64,000 nucleotides of DNA, taken from Demequina rhizosphaerae. GTDB taxonomy: Bacteria; Actinomycetota; Actinomycetes; Actinomycetales; Demequinaceae. The stretch is from positions 1 through 64,000 of the forward strand of contig NZ_BBMC01000007.1 of the NCBI RefSeq assembly GCF_000971255.1, in the 5' to 3' direction. The notes beneath the pieces were generated by a model. That model ran no database searches. It had not been told where the DNA came from and worked only from the letters and a program-made list of their open reading frames with translations. Position 1 is the stretch's first letter. Every line of letters starts with the position of its first letter. This document shows positions 8,927 to 17,816 of this stretch, one piece after another. A program made the translations under genes and the position numbers.

Positions 8927-9017
8927 GCCTGGGGCCGCCCGGCGCCCCGCCCACGAGCGGTCCGGGCAGCCCTCCAGGTGAGGCGGGGCACCGTCCGGCG
9001 CACGGTAGCGTGGCGCC

Positions 9018-9506
9018 ATGGCGACGCCCGAGTTCATCCTCGACCTGCGGTCCAAGATCGGCACCGACCTCCTGTGGCTCCCCGGCGTGACGGCCGTGGT
9101 GCTGCGCGCGTCGACCGAGCGGCCCGGCGCCCGCCAGGTGCTCCTGGTGCGCCGCGCGGACAACGGCGCATGGACGCCGGTGACCGGCATCGTCGATCCC
9201 GGCGAGGAGCCGGCGGTGGCCGGCGCGCGCGAGTGCCTCGAGGAGGCGGACGTCGTGGCCGAGCCCGAGGCGCTCGTCTGGGTGCACGCGCTCCCGGAGA
9301 TGCGGTACGAGAACGGCGACCGCTCGCAGTACCTCGACCTCACCTTCCGCTTCCGCTACGTCAGCGGCGAGCCGTTCCCGGCGGACGGCGAGAACCTCGA
9401 GGCCGCCTGGTTCGAGGAGGACGCGCTCCCGCCGATGTCCGAGGAGATGGCGAACCGCGTCGCCGCGGGTCTCGCACCCGGGGACGTCTGCCGCTGGTCG
9501 TCCTAG
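9018..9506 (+). CDS. NUDIX hydrolase with a degenerate NUDIX box (first of a tandem pair)
   Basis: 162 residues. The NUDIX box reads G-x5-E-x7-RECLEEADV: the Gly that normally precedes the final hydrophobic residue is Asp here, while the metal-binding REx2EE is kept. Family members hydrolyse nucleoside diphosphates linked to another moiety; the substrate is unknown. It is clearly paralogous to the following gene along its whole length (both start MATP and share the block YxDLTFRFR near residue 112). TAGCGT (9006-9011) lies six bases before the ATG and no Shine-Dalgarno is present, suggesting a leaderless transcript. Confidence 0.82.
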   Translation: MATPEFILDLRSKIGTDLLWLPGVTAVVLRASTERPGARQVLLVRRADNGAWTPVTGIVDPGEEPAVAGARECLEEADVVAEPEALVWVHALPEMRYENGDRSQYLDLTFRFRYVSGEPFPADGENLEAAWFEEDALPPMSEEMANRVAAGLAPGDVCRWSS

Positions 9507-9563
9507 GCGGTCGACGGGCGCATCGGCCCTGGTGGGCGCCGCGCGCACCGGTTAGCGTGAAGC

Positions 9564-10052
9564 ATGGCGACGCCGGACTTCATCCACGCGCTGCGGGCGA
9601 AGGTCGGGCACGCCCCGCTGTGGCTCATGAGCGCGACGGCGGTCGTGGTGCGGCCGTCGCCCGACAGGGCGGGCGTGCGTGAGGTGCTCCTCGCGCACCG
9701 CGCGGACTTCCTCACGTGGGCGACCATCGGCGGCATCATCGACCCGGGGGAGCAGCCCGCGGTCGCCGCCGCGCGCGAGCTCCTCGAGGAGGCGGGCATC
9801 GTTGCCGAGCCCGAGACCCTCGCGTGGGTGCACGTCCAGGACCCCGCGGTCTACCCCAACGGCGACCACGTCCAGTTCCTCGACCTCACCTTCCGCTTCC
9901 GGTGGGTGAGCGGCGAGCCCTACCCGGCCGACGGCGAGAACCTCGAGGTCCGCTGGTTCGACGAGGACGCCCTGCCTCGCCTCAGCGCCGAGATGTCGGC
10001 GCGCGTGGCTGCCGTCCTCGACGGCGGCGAGGTCACCCGCTTCGAGTCCTAG
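9564..10052 (+). CDS. NUDIX hydrolase (second of a tandem pair)
   Basis: 162 residues with a complete NUDIX box: G-x5-E-x7-RELLEEAGI. Same length and layout as the preceding gene, 57 bases away. It has its own TAGCGT -10 (9553-9558) five bases before the ATG, so the pair is not necessarily one operon. As the intact copy it is the more likely active enzyme. Substrate unknown. Confidence 0.84.
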   Translation: MATPDFIHALRAKVGHAPLWLMSATAVVVRPSPDRAGVREVLLAHRADFLTWATIGGIIDPGEQPAVAAARELLEEAGIVAEPETLAWVHVQDPAVYPNGDHVQFLDLTFRFRWVSGEPYPADGENLEVRWFDEDALPRLSAEMSARVAAVLDGGEVTRFES

Positions 10053-10070
10053 GCGTCCTCCCGCCCGCCG

Positions 10071-10088
10071 CCCACCGGATTTGGTGGG
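10071..10088. terminator. Hairpin between convergent NUDIX and MFS genes
   Basis: CCCACC (10071-10076) pairs with GGTGGG (10083-10088) around GGATTT. It lies between two convergent genes and could stop transcription from both sides. A second small hairpin GTGAC-TGGTG-GTCAC follows at 10125-10139. Confidence 0.45.
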
Positions 10089-10142
10089 TGGTGGTCGGTT
10101 CCGGCAGGTCGCTGCGCCTCATGGGTGACTGGTGGTCACGAA

Positions 10143-10170
10143 CGGCTGGGTCGCGAGCGGCTGGGTCGCG
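10143..10170. repeat. Two tandem copies of a 13-base unit
   Basis: CGGCTGGGTCGCG occurs at 10143-10155 and 10158-10170 in the convergent gap. No function apparent. Confidence 0.6.
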
Positions 10171-10214
10171 CGCCGCCGGAACCGCCGGCCGACCGCGCGG
10201 CGCCCCACCCGGCC

Positions 10215-11723
10215 TCAGTGTGCGGCGTGCCCCGGCTCGGGCGAGTCGATGGGCCGCTCGATGAAGAACGCGGCGACCACGAGGATCGTGGCGAGCGAGG
10301 CCGAGATGAGGTACGCGGCGGAGATGCCGGTGGCGATCGACTCCGCCTCGCCCGCACCCTTCGCCACCTCGCCGGCGGCGACCGCGGCCATGGTCGACAC
10401 GAACAGCGCCGTGCCGGCCGCCGCCGCCACCTGCTGGACGGTCGACACCGTGGCCGAGCCGTGCGAGTAGAGGTTCCGCGGGAGCGCCCCGAGGCTCGCC
10501 GCGAACAGCGGCGTGAACATCAGCGCGAGCCCCGCGCTCATCGCCACGTGGCACGCGAGCAGCGCCCACCACGGCGTGCCCGGGTCGAGGATCGCGGACA
10601 GCGCCCACAGCGTGGCGGCGACCAGCGCGGAGCCCGGGATGAGCAGGGGGCGCGGGCCGAAGCGGTCGACCGCGCGCCCCACCGGACGCGCGCACAGTCC
10701 CATGAGCAGCCCGCCGGGCAGGAGCAGCAGCCCGCTCTGCAGCACCGACAGCCCGAGCACCTCCTGCATGAAGATCGGCAGCAGGATGATCATGCCGAAC
10801 AGCGACATCATCATGACGACGAACATGACGATCGACACCGCGAACGTGCGGGCGCGGAACGTACGCAGGTCGAGCAGCGCGTCGTCGATGCGCTGCAGCA
10901 CCAGCTGCCGCCACACGAACAGCCCCAGCGCCACCGCGCCCACGGCGATCGCGAGCATCGTCGACAGGGGCAGGCCGCCGCCGCGTGCCTCGCCGATCTG
11001 GCTCAGGCCCAGGACGATGCCGCCGAACCCGAGCGCGGACAGCACCACGGACAGCGCGTCGATCGGCGCGTCGCGCGTCTCGCTCACGTCTCGCACGAGG
11101 CGCCAGCCGAGCGCCAGCACGGCCGCCGCGATGGGCAGCACGAAGACGAACATGAAGCGCCACGAGAAGGCCGACAGGATGAGCCCGGAGATGGTCGGCC
11201 CGATCGCGGGCGCGACCGCGATCACGACCGAGATCGACCCCATCCGCCGACCGCGGGTCGCGGGCGGCTCGAGCTGCATCACCGTCGTCATGAGCAGCGG
11301 CAGCATGATCGCCGTGCCGCCCGCCTGCACCACGCGCGCGAGCAGCAGCACCTCGAAGCCGGGCGCGAGCGCCGCGATGAGCGTGCCCGCGGTGAACAGC
11401 GCCATCGCGGTGAGGAACACCGGCCGCGTCCGGTACCGCTGCAGCAGGAAGCCCGTCACCGGGATGACGATCGACATCGTGAGCAGGAAGGCGGTGGTGA
11501 GCCACTGCGCGGCGACCGCGGTGATCCCGAGGTCCGTCATGAGGTGCGGCAGCGCGACGCCCATGATGGTCTCGTTGAGGATGACGACGAAGGCCGAGAC
11601 GATGAGCACCCAGATCACGACGGAGTTGCGGCGAGCGGTCGCCTCGTCGATCGGAGGGGTGGGGGCCGGGCTGGTCGCCTGTGCGGCGCGGGCCCGGGAA
11701 GTGGTGGCCAGGTCGTCGGACAT
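10215..11723 (-). CDS. MFS transporter, DHA2 (EmrB/QacA) drug-efflux family, 14 TM
   Basis: 502 residues with about 14 hydrophobic segments, consistent with proton-coupled export of drugs or metabolites. The motif C-like APAIGPTISG lies at the end of TM5, and GFLLQRYRTRP after TM2 is motif A-like. The start at 11723 was chosen because CACAAT precedes it by seven bases on the minus strand (leaderless pattern); ATG 11732 in the same frame is inside that -10. An inverted repeat at 11771-11786 lies upstream and may bind a regulator. It is divergent from the methyltransferase-like gene. Confidence 0.83.
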   Translation of the reverse strand: MSDDLATTSRARAAQATSPAPTPPIDEATARRNSVVIWVLIVSAFVVILNETIMGVALPHLMTDLGITAVAAQWLTTAFLLTMSIVIPVTGFLLQRYRTRPVFLTAMALFTAGTLIAALAPGFEVLLLARVVQAGGTAIMLPLLMTTVMQLEPPATRGRRMGSISVVIAVAPAIGPTISGLILSAFSWRFMFVFVLPIAAAVLALGWRLVRDVSETRDAPIDALSVVLSALGFGGIVLGLSQIGEARGGGLPLSTMLAIAVGAVALGLFVWRQLVLQRIDDALLDLRTFRARTFAVSIVMFVVMMMSLFGMIILLPIFMQEVLGLSVLQSGLLLLPGGLLMGLCARPVGRAVDRFGPRPLLIPGSALVAATLWALSAILDPGTPWWALLACHVAMSAGLALMFTPLFAASLGALPRNLYSHGSATVSTVQQVAAAAGTALFVSTMAAVAAGEVAKGAGEAESIATGISAAYLISASLATILVVAAFFIERPIDSPEPGHAAH

Positions 11724-11770
11724 GGGGTCCATTGTGGCGCGCGGGTCCGACGGCGCGTCAGCCCCCACTT

Positions 11771-11786
11771 GTGAGGGTGCCCTCAC
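11771..11786. promoter_or_regulatory. Inverted repeat, possible operator upstream of the efflux gene
   Basis: GTGAGGG-TG-CCCTCAC: perfect 7-base arms with a 2-base centre, 48-63 bases upstream of the efflux gene start and in the divergent region before the methyltransferase-like gene. Confidence 0.55.
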
Positions 11787-11916
11787 TACCGTGGATAACT
11801 CAGTCATTGCCTGATCTCGCCCGGCGTGCCTAACATCGTCATGCTGAGCCGGCGGTGCACCCCGCCGGAAGGTGTCCTGGGGGGACCGTCGACCGGCGGG
11901 GGATGCGGAGGTTCTG

Positions 11917-12852
11917 ATGGTGCACACGGCTGAGGGGGCCGCTCGTCGCTTCATCGCGCGCGACGTGCGGGCAGTAGGAGCCGCGCTGGATCCGTCGGGG
12001 CTGAGGATGGTGCGGCTGGACGTCGCGGACGAGTCCGACGGCGCGATGCCGCTAGGGCCTGACGAGCATCCCTCGCCGGTCTCTCCCGGTTCGTTCGCGG
12101 AGTGGGCCGCGCGGCTGGGCACGCCTGCCGCCCTTCCCAACATCTACCTGCCGTCCGAGGCGCGCCTGTCGCGCCCCGACGGCGACGACATGTTCACCGG
12201 CCCGGAGCTCGACGAGCACGCGCGTCGCTACCTCACCGCCGCGACGGACGCCCGCGCCCTGCGGGTGCGCGGCCGCGTGCTCCAGTGGATCGCGCTGCGC
12301 TCGGCCGTGGACGTCGCGGGCACGCTGCGCTGGGCGAGCCTGTCCTGCGGTCCGGCGTTCCCGGTGGTCGCGGCGATCGCCGGTGCGCGCGACGTCGGCG
12401 CCACCGTCGCCGCCACGTTCGTCGACACCTGCACCGACGCGCTCGACGCGAGCCGCCGCGTCGCGCTCGCGCACGGCGTCGACCCCGGCGACCACCGGTT
12501 CGTGAGCATCGAGGACCAGCCGGCGTCGCCCGCGGCCGTCGTCGAGCCGGCGAGCCAGCACCTCGTCGAGGCGCTCGCGCTGCTGTCGACGGTGACGCCG
12601 GACGAGGCCCCGGCGGCGCTCGCGGACGCATACGCCCTGGTCAGGCCGGGCGGGACGCTCGTCTTCTCGGTCATGTTGGACGACCGTCCGCCGTGCGCGG
12701 GCTGCGCCGCGCTCGGCTGGCCGACGGGTCCGACCCTCGACCTCGCCGGCGTCGCCGACCTGCTGGCGGCCGCCGGGATCCCGTGCGAGGACGCGCTCGC
12801 GCTCGTGCCGCAGGACGGCATCTACGCGGTGGTCCAGGTCGAGCGCCCCTGA
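11917..12852 (+). CDS. Probable class I SAM-dependent methyltransferase-like protein
   Basis: 311 residues. The central part has methyltransferase features: LSCGPAFPVVAAIAG (about 135-150, in the place of the SAM-binding glycine loop, though with only one Gly there), an acidic strand end FVDTCTDALDASRR, and LVRPGGTLVFSV as the late motif. The N-terminal ~110 residues are not recognised. CAGC, as in PPCAGCAALG, may bind metal. The ATG at 11917 has GGAGG six bases upstream. The substrate is unknown; it could be a protein or small-molecule methylase or a non-enzymatic relative. Confidence 0.6.
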   Translation: MVHTAEGAARRFIARDVRAVGAALDPSGLRMVRLDVADESDGAMPLGPDEHPSPVSPGSFAEWAARLGTPAALPNIYLPSEARLSRPDGDDMFTGPELDEHARRYLTAATDARALRVRGRVLQWIALRSAVDVAGTLRWASLSCGPAFPVVAAIAGARDVGATVAATFVDTCTDALDASRRVALAHGVDPGDHRFVSIEDQPASPAAVVEPASQHLVEALALLSTVTPDEAPAALADAYALVRPGGTLVFSVMLDDRPPCAGCAALGWPTGPTLDLAGVADLLAAAGIPCEDALALVPQDGIYAVVQVERP

Positions 12853-12877
12853 CCCGACGGTGGGTAGCCTCGTGCGC

Positions 12878-13534
12878 GTGGACGATGCGCGCATGAAGGC
12901 TGCCGCAGAGGCGCCGCGCGCCGTCGGCATCCTCGGCGCCGGACGCTTCGGCGCGGCCCTCGCGCGCCTGTGCCGCGACGCCGGCATCGAGGCGACCGTC
13001 GCATCGTCCGGGGACGATCCGGCGGCGGCGTGCGCGGCCGACGTGGTGATCCTCGCGATCCCGCTGGGCCGCTTCCGCACGCTCCCGGAGGAGCTCCTGC
13101 GAGGACGGCTCGTCGTCGACGTCATGAACCACTGGTGGGAGATCGACGGCGCCCGGCCGGACCTCGAGGACCCCACGACCTCGACGTCCGAGACGGTCGC
13201 GGCCTTCCTCGAGGGCGCGCGCGTGGTCAAGGCGCTCAACCATGCGAGCGTGTGGGAGCTGGAGAACCTCGGCCGGCCCCCGGGCGACCCGGACCGACGC
13301 GGCATCGCGGTCGCGGCGGACGATGCGGACGACAAGGCCGCGGTGGCCGCGCTCGTCGACGCGATCGGCTTCGATCCGGTCGACGCGGGCCCGCTCGCGG
13401 CGGGCGTGATGTTCGAGCCGCCCGCGGAGATCTTCGGCTCCGACGCGACCGCCGAGGAGATCCGCACCATGCTCGACCGGTTCCCGCGGTCGCAGCGCGG
13501 CCGGGTGGTCGCGCGGGCCCGCGGCGAGGCGTGA
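12878..13534 (+). CDS. NAD(P)-binding reductase-like protein (F420:NADP oxidoreductase-type Rossmann fold)
   Basis: 218 residues. It starts with the dinucleotide-binding motif GILGAGRFGAALARL and has the strand VVILAIPLGRF and VVDVMNHWW expected of the NADP-dependent F420 reductase / ProC-like family. The true redox partner is unknown. The GTG at 12878 follows TAGCCT by seven bases (leaderless). The stop overlaps the next gene's alternative GTG, so the two are probably cotranscribed. Three copies of the dispersed 10-mer lie in or at the edge of this gene (12880, 13000, 13318). Confidence 0.68.
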   Translation: MDDARMKAAAEAPRAVGILGAGRFGAALARLCRDAGIEATVASSGDDPAAACAADVVILAIPLGRFRTLPEELLRGRLVVDVMNHWWEIDGARPDLEDPTTSTSETVAAFLEGARVVKALNHASVWELENLGRPPGDPDRRGIAVAADDADDKAAVAALVDAIGFDPVDAGPLAAGVMFEPPAEIFGSDATAEEIRTMLDRFPRSQRGRVVARARGEA

Positions 13535-13536
13535 CG

Positions 13537-14553
13537 ATGCGGGTGGTCGTCGCGCCCGACGCGCTCAAGGGCACGTGGCCCGCCGAGCGCGCGGCGGCCG
13601 CGATCGCGCGGGGCTGGCGCTCCGTGCGGCCGGACGATGCGGTGGCCGAGATCCCGCAGGCCGACGGCGGCGAGGGGACGCTCGCCGGGGTGCGGCACGC
13701 GAGACCCGAGGCGGCGCTGCGCAGCCGGGGCCCCGTCACGGGGCCCGCGGGCGCTCCGGTGGCGGGCGCGTGGCTCGACCTGGGCGACGGGACCGCGCTG
13801 TGCGAGCTCGCCATCGTGGCGGGGATGCACCTCATGCCCGGGCCCGACGCGCTCCGCGCGACCTCGCGCGGCCTGGGCGAGGTGATGGCGCACGCCCTCG
13901 ACGCCGGCGCCACCCGGCTGGTGGTCGCGCTCGGCGGATCCGCGTCGACGGACGGCGGGCTGCCCGTGCTCGAGGCGCTCGGCGACCGCAGGCCCCCGCC
14001 GGGCGGCGCCACCGTGCTGTGCGACGTGCGCGCCCCGCTGCTCGGACCCGGCGGCGCGGCGGTCGTGTTCGCTCCGCAGAAGGGCGCCTCGCCGCTCGAC
14101 GTGGTCGCGCTCGAGAGACGGCTCGAGGAGGTGGTCGCGCGCCTCGGCGCGGACCCGGACGTGCCGGGGACCGGCGCCGCCGGCGGCGTGGGCTACGCGC
14201 TGCTCGCGTGGGGCGCGACGCTCGTCGAGGGCGCCCCCGAGATGGCCCGCCTCACGGGTCTCGAGGAGGCCGGACGGGACGCGGACCTCGTCGTCACGGG
14301 GGAGGGGCGCTTCGACGCGCAGTCGCTCATGGGCAAGGCGACCGGGCATGCGCTCGACGCGTTCCCGCGGGTCGCGGTGATCGCGGGGGAGGTCGCCGCG
14401 GATCCGGGCGTGTGGTCCGCGTCGCTGACCACGCTCGCGGGCTCGCGCGAGGCCGCCATGCGGGAGCCCGACCGCTGGCTCGAGGAGGCGGGACGCGCCG
14501 CCGCACGCGCCTGGGAGGACCACGGTCCCAGCGCTTTTGTGCGCCGCAGGTAA
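13537..14553 (+). CDS. glxK: Glycerate 2-kinase family protein
   Basis: 338 residues, phosphorylating D-glycerate with ATP in glyoxylate and sugar-acid catabolism. Family segments: APDALKGT at the N-terminus, PQADGGEGT, GGSASTDGG, and GEGRFDAQSLMGKA near residue 255. It is shorter than the usual ~370-380 residues; the missing part seems to be around residues 150-165, after GGLPVLEALG. The ATG at 13537 or an in-frame GTG at 13531, which overlaps the upstream stop, could start it. Its TAA stop lies inside the operator of the following GH43 gene. Confidence 0.8.
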   Translation: MRVVVAPDALKGTWPAERAAAAIARGWRSVRPDDAVAEIPQADGGEGTLAGVRHARPEAALRSRGPVTGPAGAPVAGAWLDLGDGTALCELAIVAGMHLMPGPDALRATSRGLGEVMAHALDAGATRLVVALGGSASTDGGLPVLEALGDRRPPPGGATVLCDVRAPLLGPGGAAVVFAPQKGASPLDVVALERRLEEVVARLGADPDVPGTGAAGGVGYALLAWGATLVEGAPEMARLTGLEEAGRDADLVVTGEGRFDAQSLMGKATGHALDAFPRVAVIAGEVAADPGVWSASLTTLAGSREAAMREPDRWLEEAGRAAARAWEDHGPSAFVRRR

Positions 14554-14565
14554 ACGATGTAAATT
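14537..14565 (+). promoter_or_regulatory. Promoter with LacI-like operator for the intracellular GH43 genes
   Basis: -35 TTGTGC (14537-14542), 17-base spacer, -10 TAAATT (14560-14565). GTAAACGATGTA (14550-14561) shares nine bases, AACGATGTA, with the operator at 5009-5020 and overlaps the -10 in the same way. The left half is degenerate. It lies 76 bases before the GTG start. Confidence 0.6.
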
Positions 14566-14636
14566 CCACTGAGGCCCCGAGCAGCGCGCGCCGCGCGCGC
14601 GAGCCCCACCACCGCCCGACTCGAAGGAGAGCGTCC

Positions 14637-16520
14637 GTGACCGACCCGATGGAGCGCCGCGTCCGCGCCTACCACCGCACTCCCACCACGGCCGCGGAGG
14701 CCAACAACGAGGACGTCGCGCTGAGCATGCACCTCGCGCTCGAGGGCCCCGACGGCTTCGCGCCCCTGTTCGACGACTACGGGATCTTCTTCGCGCGCGT
14801 GTCCGAGACGCCCGCGCCGGCCGGCACGAGCGAGGAGATCCTGCGCTCGCTCGTCGACCCCCACCTCTTCGCCCTCCGCGACGGCGGCTACGGCGTCGTC
14901 GCCACGCGCGTCGCCCGCGGCGGCGCGCCCGACGGCACCGAGCGGTCGAGCGTCCTCGTCGCGACGTCGCCGGACCTGCTCACGTACGACGAGCTCGGCC
15001 TGCTCGACCTCGGCGTGACCGACGGCGTGCATCGTCCCGCCGCGGTCTACGACGCCGCGAGCGACACGTACCTGCTCCAGTGGACCAACGACGCCGGGGA
15101 GGCCTTCCACGCCGCGGTCACCGACCCCGCCGACGGCGGCCTCGCGAGCCCCGCCGAGCCGGGCCCCGTGCCCGGTCTGGAGCACGGCGCCCCGATCAGC
15201 ATCCCCGCCGACATCGCGCGCGGCCTCGAGGTGCGCTTCGGTCCCATCGTCAACACGGGCGCGCGCCCGCTGCCGGACGTCGAGGTCGCGGTGGGCTCGG
15301 CCCCGACCGTCGCCGACCTGCCGGCGCGCCTCGAGCTCGACTACAGCGACGGCTCCACGGGCTCGCTCGCGATCGCGTGGGACGCGGAGGCGCTCGCCGC
15401 GATCGACACGTCCGCGCCCGGCGAGCACACCGTCGCCGGCCTCGTGCGCCAGGCCGTCTACCCGACGCCGTTCTCGGACGAGCGCGCCGACCCGTCGGTG
15501 TACCGGTTCGACTTCAACGGCGTCGAGAAGTTCCTCATGATCGCGACCAAGGACCTCCACATGGACCCGGTCAACAACGCGGGGGAGCCCGTCGGCATGC
15601 CGATCCGCATGGCCGACCGCATCGAGGACCTCTCCGACGAGGCGCTCGAGGCCGGTCGCGTCACCGAGGTCGACCTGCTGGTCCACGGCTCGCTCGACGC
15701 CGACGGCAACCCGATGACCGGCTGCTTCTGGGCGCCCGAGATCCACCTGATCGACGGCACGCTGTCGATCCTCTTCATGCCCTCGTACGGCGACCCGACC
15801 GACATGTGGTCGGGCCGCGCGAGCATCGTGCAGCTGCGCAAGGACGAGGCGGGGAACCACCTCGACCCGACCGTGCCCGAGAGCTGGACCGCGACCCGCC
15901 ACGTGCTCTGTGCGGACGGCTCGGAGCTCAACAAGATCCAGGGCATCTCGCTCGACATGACGTACTTCGAGGACTCCGGCACGCACTACTACGCCTGGCA
16001 GATGCTGGGCTCGGTGTTCATCGCGACGATGGACCCCGCGGACCCGACGCGCCTCACCGGCGAGCCCGTGCGCATCGTCGCCCCCGAGTACGCGTGGGAC
16101 AACTTCATCGCCGAGGGGCCCAACGTGCTCGTGCGCGACGGCCGCCTGCTCCTGCTCTACTCGGGCTCGACCGTGGGCGACAGCTACACGACGGGCCTCG
16201 TGACCGCGACCGCGGGCGAGGGCGTCGACCTCACCGACCCGGCCGCCTGGACCCGGCTCAACCACCCGATCCAGAAGTCGGGCCCGTTCAACGGCGAGAT
16301 GCAGCTGGGCACCGGCCACGGCATGTGGTCCGAGGACGAGGACGGCAACCTCCTCTACGTCTTCCACGCCCGCACCGACCACAAGGGGCTGACCGGCCGC
16401 GACATGTTCGTGCGCCGCGTCCACTTCGCCTCGGACGGCATGCCGGTGCTCGACATGGAGACCGAGGAGGAGCTCCTGCCCGAGCTGCGCGACGTCGCCG
16501 TGACGGTCACGGTCCGATGA
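14637..16520 (+). CDS. Intracellular GH43-family glycosidase with inserted Ig-like segment
   Basis: 627 residues with no signal peptide, likely removing arabinose or xylose units from oligosaccharides. The beta-propeller has VDPHLFALRDGGYG near the start, FWAPEIHLIDGTLSILFMP in the middle and FIAEGPNVLVRDGRLLLLYS with the probable acid Glu. A bacterial Ig-like stretch (about 190-265, containing PARLELDYSDGS) interrupts the propeller. The GTG at 14637 has AAGGAGA six bases upstream. It overlaps the next GH43 gene by 4 bases (ATGA), so they form one operon under the LacI-like site. Confidence 0.8.
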   Translation: MTDPMERRVRAYHRTPTTAAEANNEDVALSMHLALEGPDGFAPLFDDYGIFFARVSETPAPAGTSEEILRSLVDPHLFALRDGGYGVVATRVARGGAPDGTERSSVLVATSPDLLTYDELGLLDLGVTDGVHRPAAVYDAASDTYLLQWTNDAGEAFHAAVTDPADGGLASPAEPGPVPGLEHGAPISIPADIARGLEVRFGPIVNTGARPLPDVEVAVGSAPTVADLPARLELDYSDGSTGSLAIAWDAEALAAIDTSAPGEHTVAGLVRQAVYPTPFSDERADPSVYRFDFNGVEKFLMIATKDLHMDPVNNAGEPVGMPIRMADRIEDLSDEALEAGRVTEVDLLVHGSLDADGNPMTGCFWAPEIHLIDGTLSILFMPSYGDPTDMWSGRASIVQLRKDEAGNHLDPTVPESWTATRHVLCADGSELNKIQGISLDMTYFEDSGTHYYAWQMLGSVFIATMDPADPTRLTGEPVRIVAPEYAWDNFIAEGPNVLVRDGRLLLLYSGSTVGDSYTTGLVTATAGEGVDLTDPAAWTRLNHPIQKSGPFNGEMQLGTGHGMWSEDEDGNLLYVFHARTDHKGLTGRDMFVRRVHFASDGMPVLDMETEEELLPELRDVAVTVTVR

Positions 16521-17797
16521 CCGCCGGCGCCGGGGGCGACCGCCCGTACGGCTACCTCATGGTCCACTTCCTCGAGGACCCCGAGGGCTACGCCGAGAAG
16601 ATCTACCTCGACCTGTCCGAGGGCGACGACCCCGAGCGCTGGGTCCCGCTCAACGGCGGCGAGCCGATCCTCGCCTCGCACCTCGGCACCACCGGCGTGC
16701 GCGACCCGCACCTCACGCACAACCCGCAGACCGGCACGTACTACATCCTCGCGACGGACCTGCGGGTCTTCGGCGGGGACGATGCGGGCTGGGCGCGGTG
16801 GTCGCAGGGCTACTCGACGCGCATGAACGTGTGGGAGTCGCGCGACCTCGTCACGTGGTCGCCGCTGCGCCAGCTCGACGTGGCCCTCGACGCGTCCGGC
16901 GCGCCCGCCGCGGGCGTGCCCGCGATGGGCATGATGTGGGCCGCCGAGACCACCTTCGTCCCGGATTTCCACGGGGAGGGTCGCGGCGCGTTCGTCGTCT
17001 ACTGGACCTCGACCGTCGGCGACCACCAGGTGATCCTGTGGGGCTCGACGACGGACTTCACGCAGGGCACCTTCGAGTTCGGCGGCGTGCTGCTCGACCA
17101 CGGCGACCACACCATCGACACCACGATGATCCAGCACGGCGGCCGCACCTACCGCGTCACCAAGGACAACGGCGCCACGCAGCGCGGCCTCTTCATGGAG
17201 GTCACGGACGCGGAGCGCTGGTGGGAGCCGGACGCCGCGTGGCGCGAGGTGCAGACGCGCATCGGCGAGGGCTACGCCGCCGGCCACGGCGTCGAGGGCC
17301 CCACCATGTTCAAGGCGCACGGCGAGGACCGCTGGTACCTCTACGTCGACGTCATCCCGTCGGTCGGCTACCGGCCCATGGTGTCGACCGACCTCGACGC
17401 CGAGACGCCGTGGGCGCCGCTCGACAGCCCGCGCTTCTCGCTGCGCGCCTCGACCAAGCACGGCGGCGTCCTCGGGCTCACCCGGGCGCAGCACGATGCG
17501 CTGCGGGCCGCGGACGCCCGGGCCGCGGTGGCGCCCGAACTCGGTGAGGTGGCGTCCGTGGCGGCGCTGCCCGCGGCGGTCGAGGCGCACCTGCACGGCG
17601 GGGGCACCGCATCGTTCCCCGTGGACTGGGCGGCCCCGGACGCCGACGGCGTCGTCGTCGGCACCCTGCGCGGGACGCTCGGCGCGAACCTCGACGCGTG
17701 GGCGGGGGAGGGTGGCTCGACCGCGTGGGACGCGCCCGGCAAGGAGCCGTTCAGCGCGACCGCCATCACGGTGACCGCGACGGTGCGCGCGGCCTAG
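16517..17797 (+). CDS. Intracellular GH43-family glycosidase
   Basis: 426 residues, cytoplasmic. GTTGVRDPHLTHNPQTGTYY carries the catalytic base Asp, and GVEGPTMFKAHGEDRWYLYVD the acid Glu. A C-terminal ~80-residue beta-rich region (from about 345) resembles the Ig-like segment of the partner gene. Likely substrates are arabino-oligosaccharides taken up after extracellular arabinanase action. Translationally coupled to the upstream gene. The stop at 17797 is only 19 bases from the convergent neighbour. Confidence 0.8.
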   Translation: MTAGAGGDRPYGYLMVHFLEDPEGYAEKIYLDLSEGDDPERWVPLNGGEPILASHLGTTGVRDPHLTHNPQTGTYYILATDLRVFGGDDAGWARWSQGYSTRMNVWESRDLVTWSPLRQLDVALDASGAPAAGVPAMGMMWAAETTFVPDFHGEGRGAFVVYWTSTVGDHQVILWGSTTDFTQGTFEFGGVLLDHGDHTIDTTMIQHGGRTYRVTKDNGATQRGLFMEVTDAERWWEPDAAWREVQTRIGEGYAAGHGVEGPTMFKAHGEDRWYLYVDVIPSVGYRPMVSTDLDAETPWAPLDSPRFSLRASTKHGGVLGLTRAQHDALRAADARAAVAPELGEVASVAALPAAVEAHLHGGGTASFPVDWAAPDADGVVVGTLRGTLGANLDAWAGEGGSTAWDAPGKEPFSATAITVTATVRAA

Positions 17798-17816
17798 CGG
17801 CGACGCGCGTCGACGC

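Noticed and set aside
17608..17617. Apparent copy of the dispersed 10-mer
   Set aside because: The sequence is CGCATCGTTC and the protein reads Ala-Ser-Phe, so it is a one-mismatch variant and is not counted.
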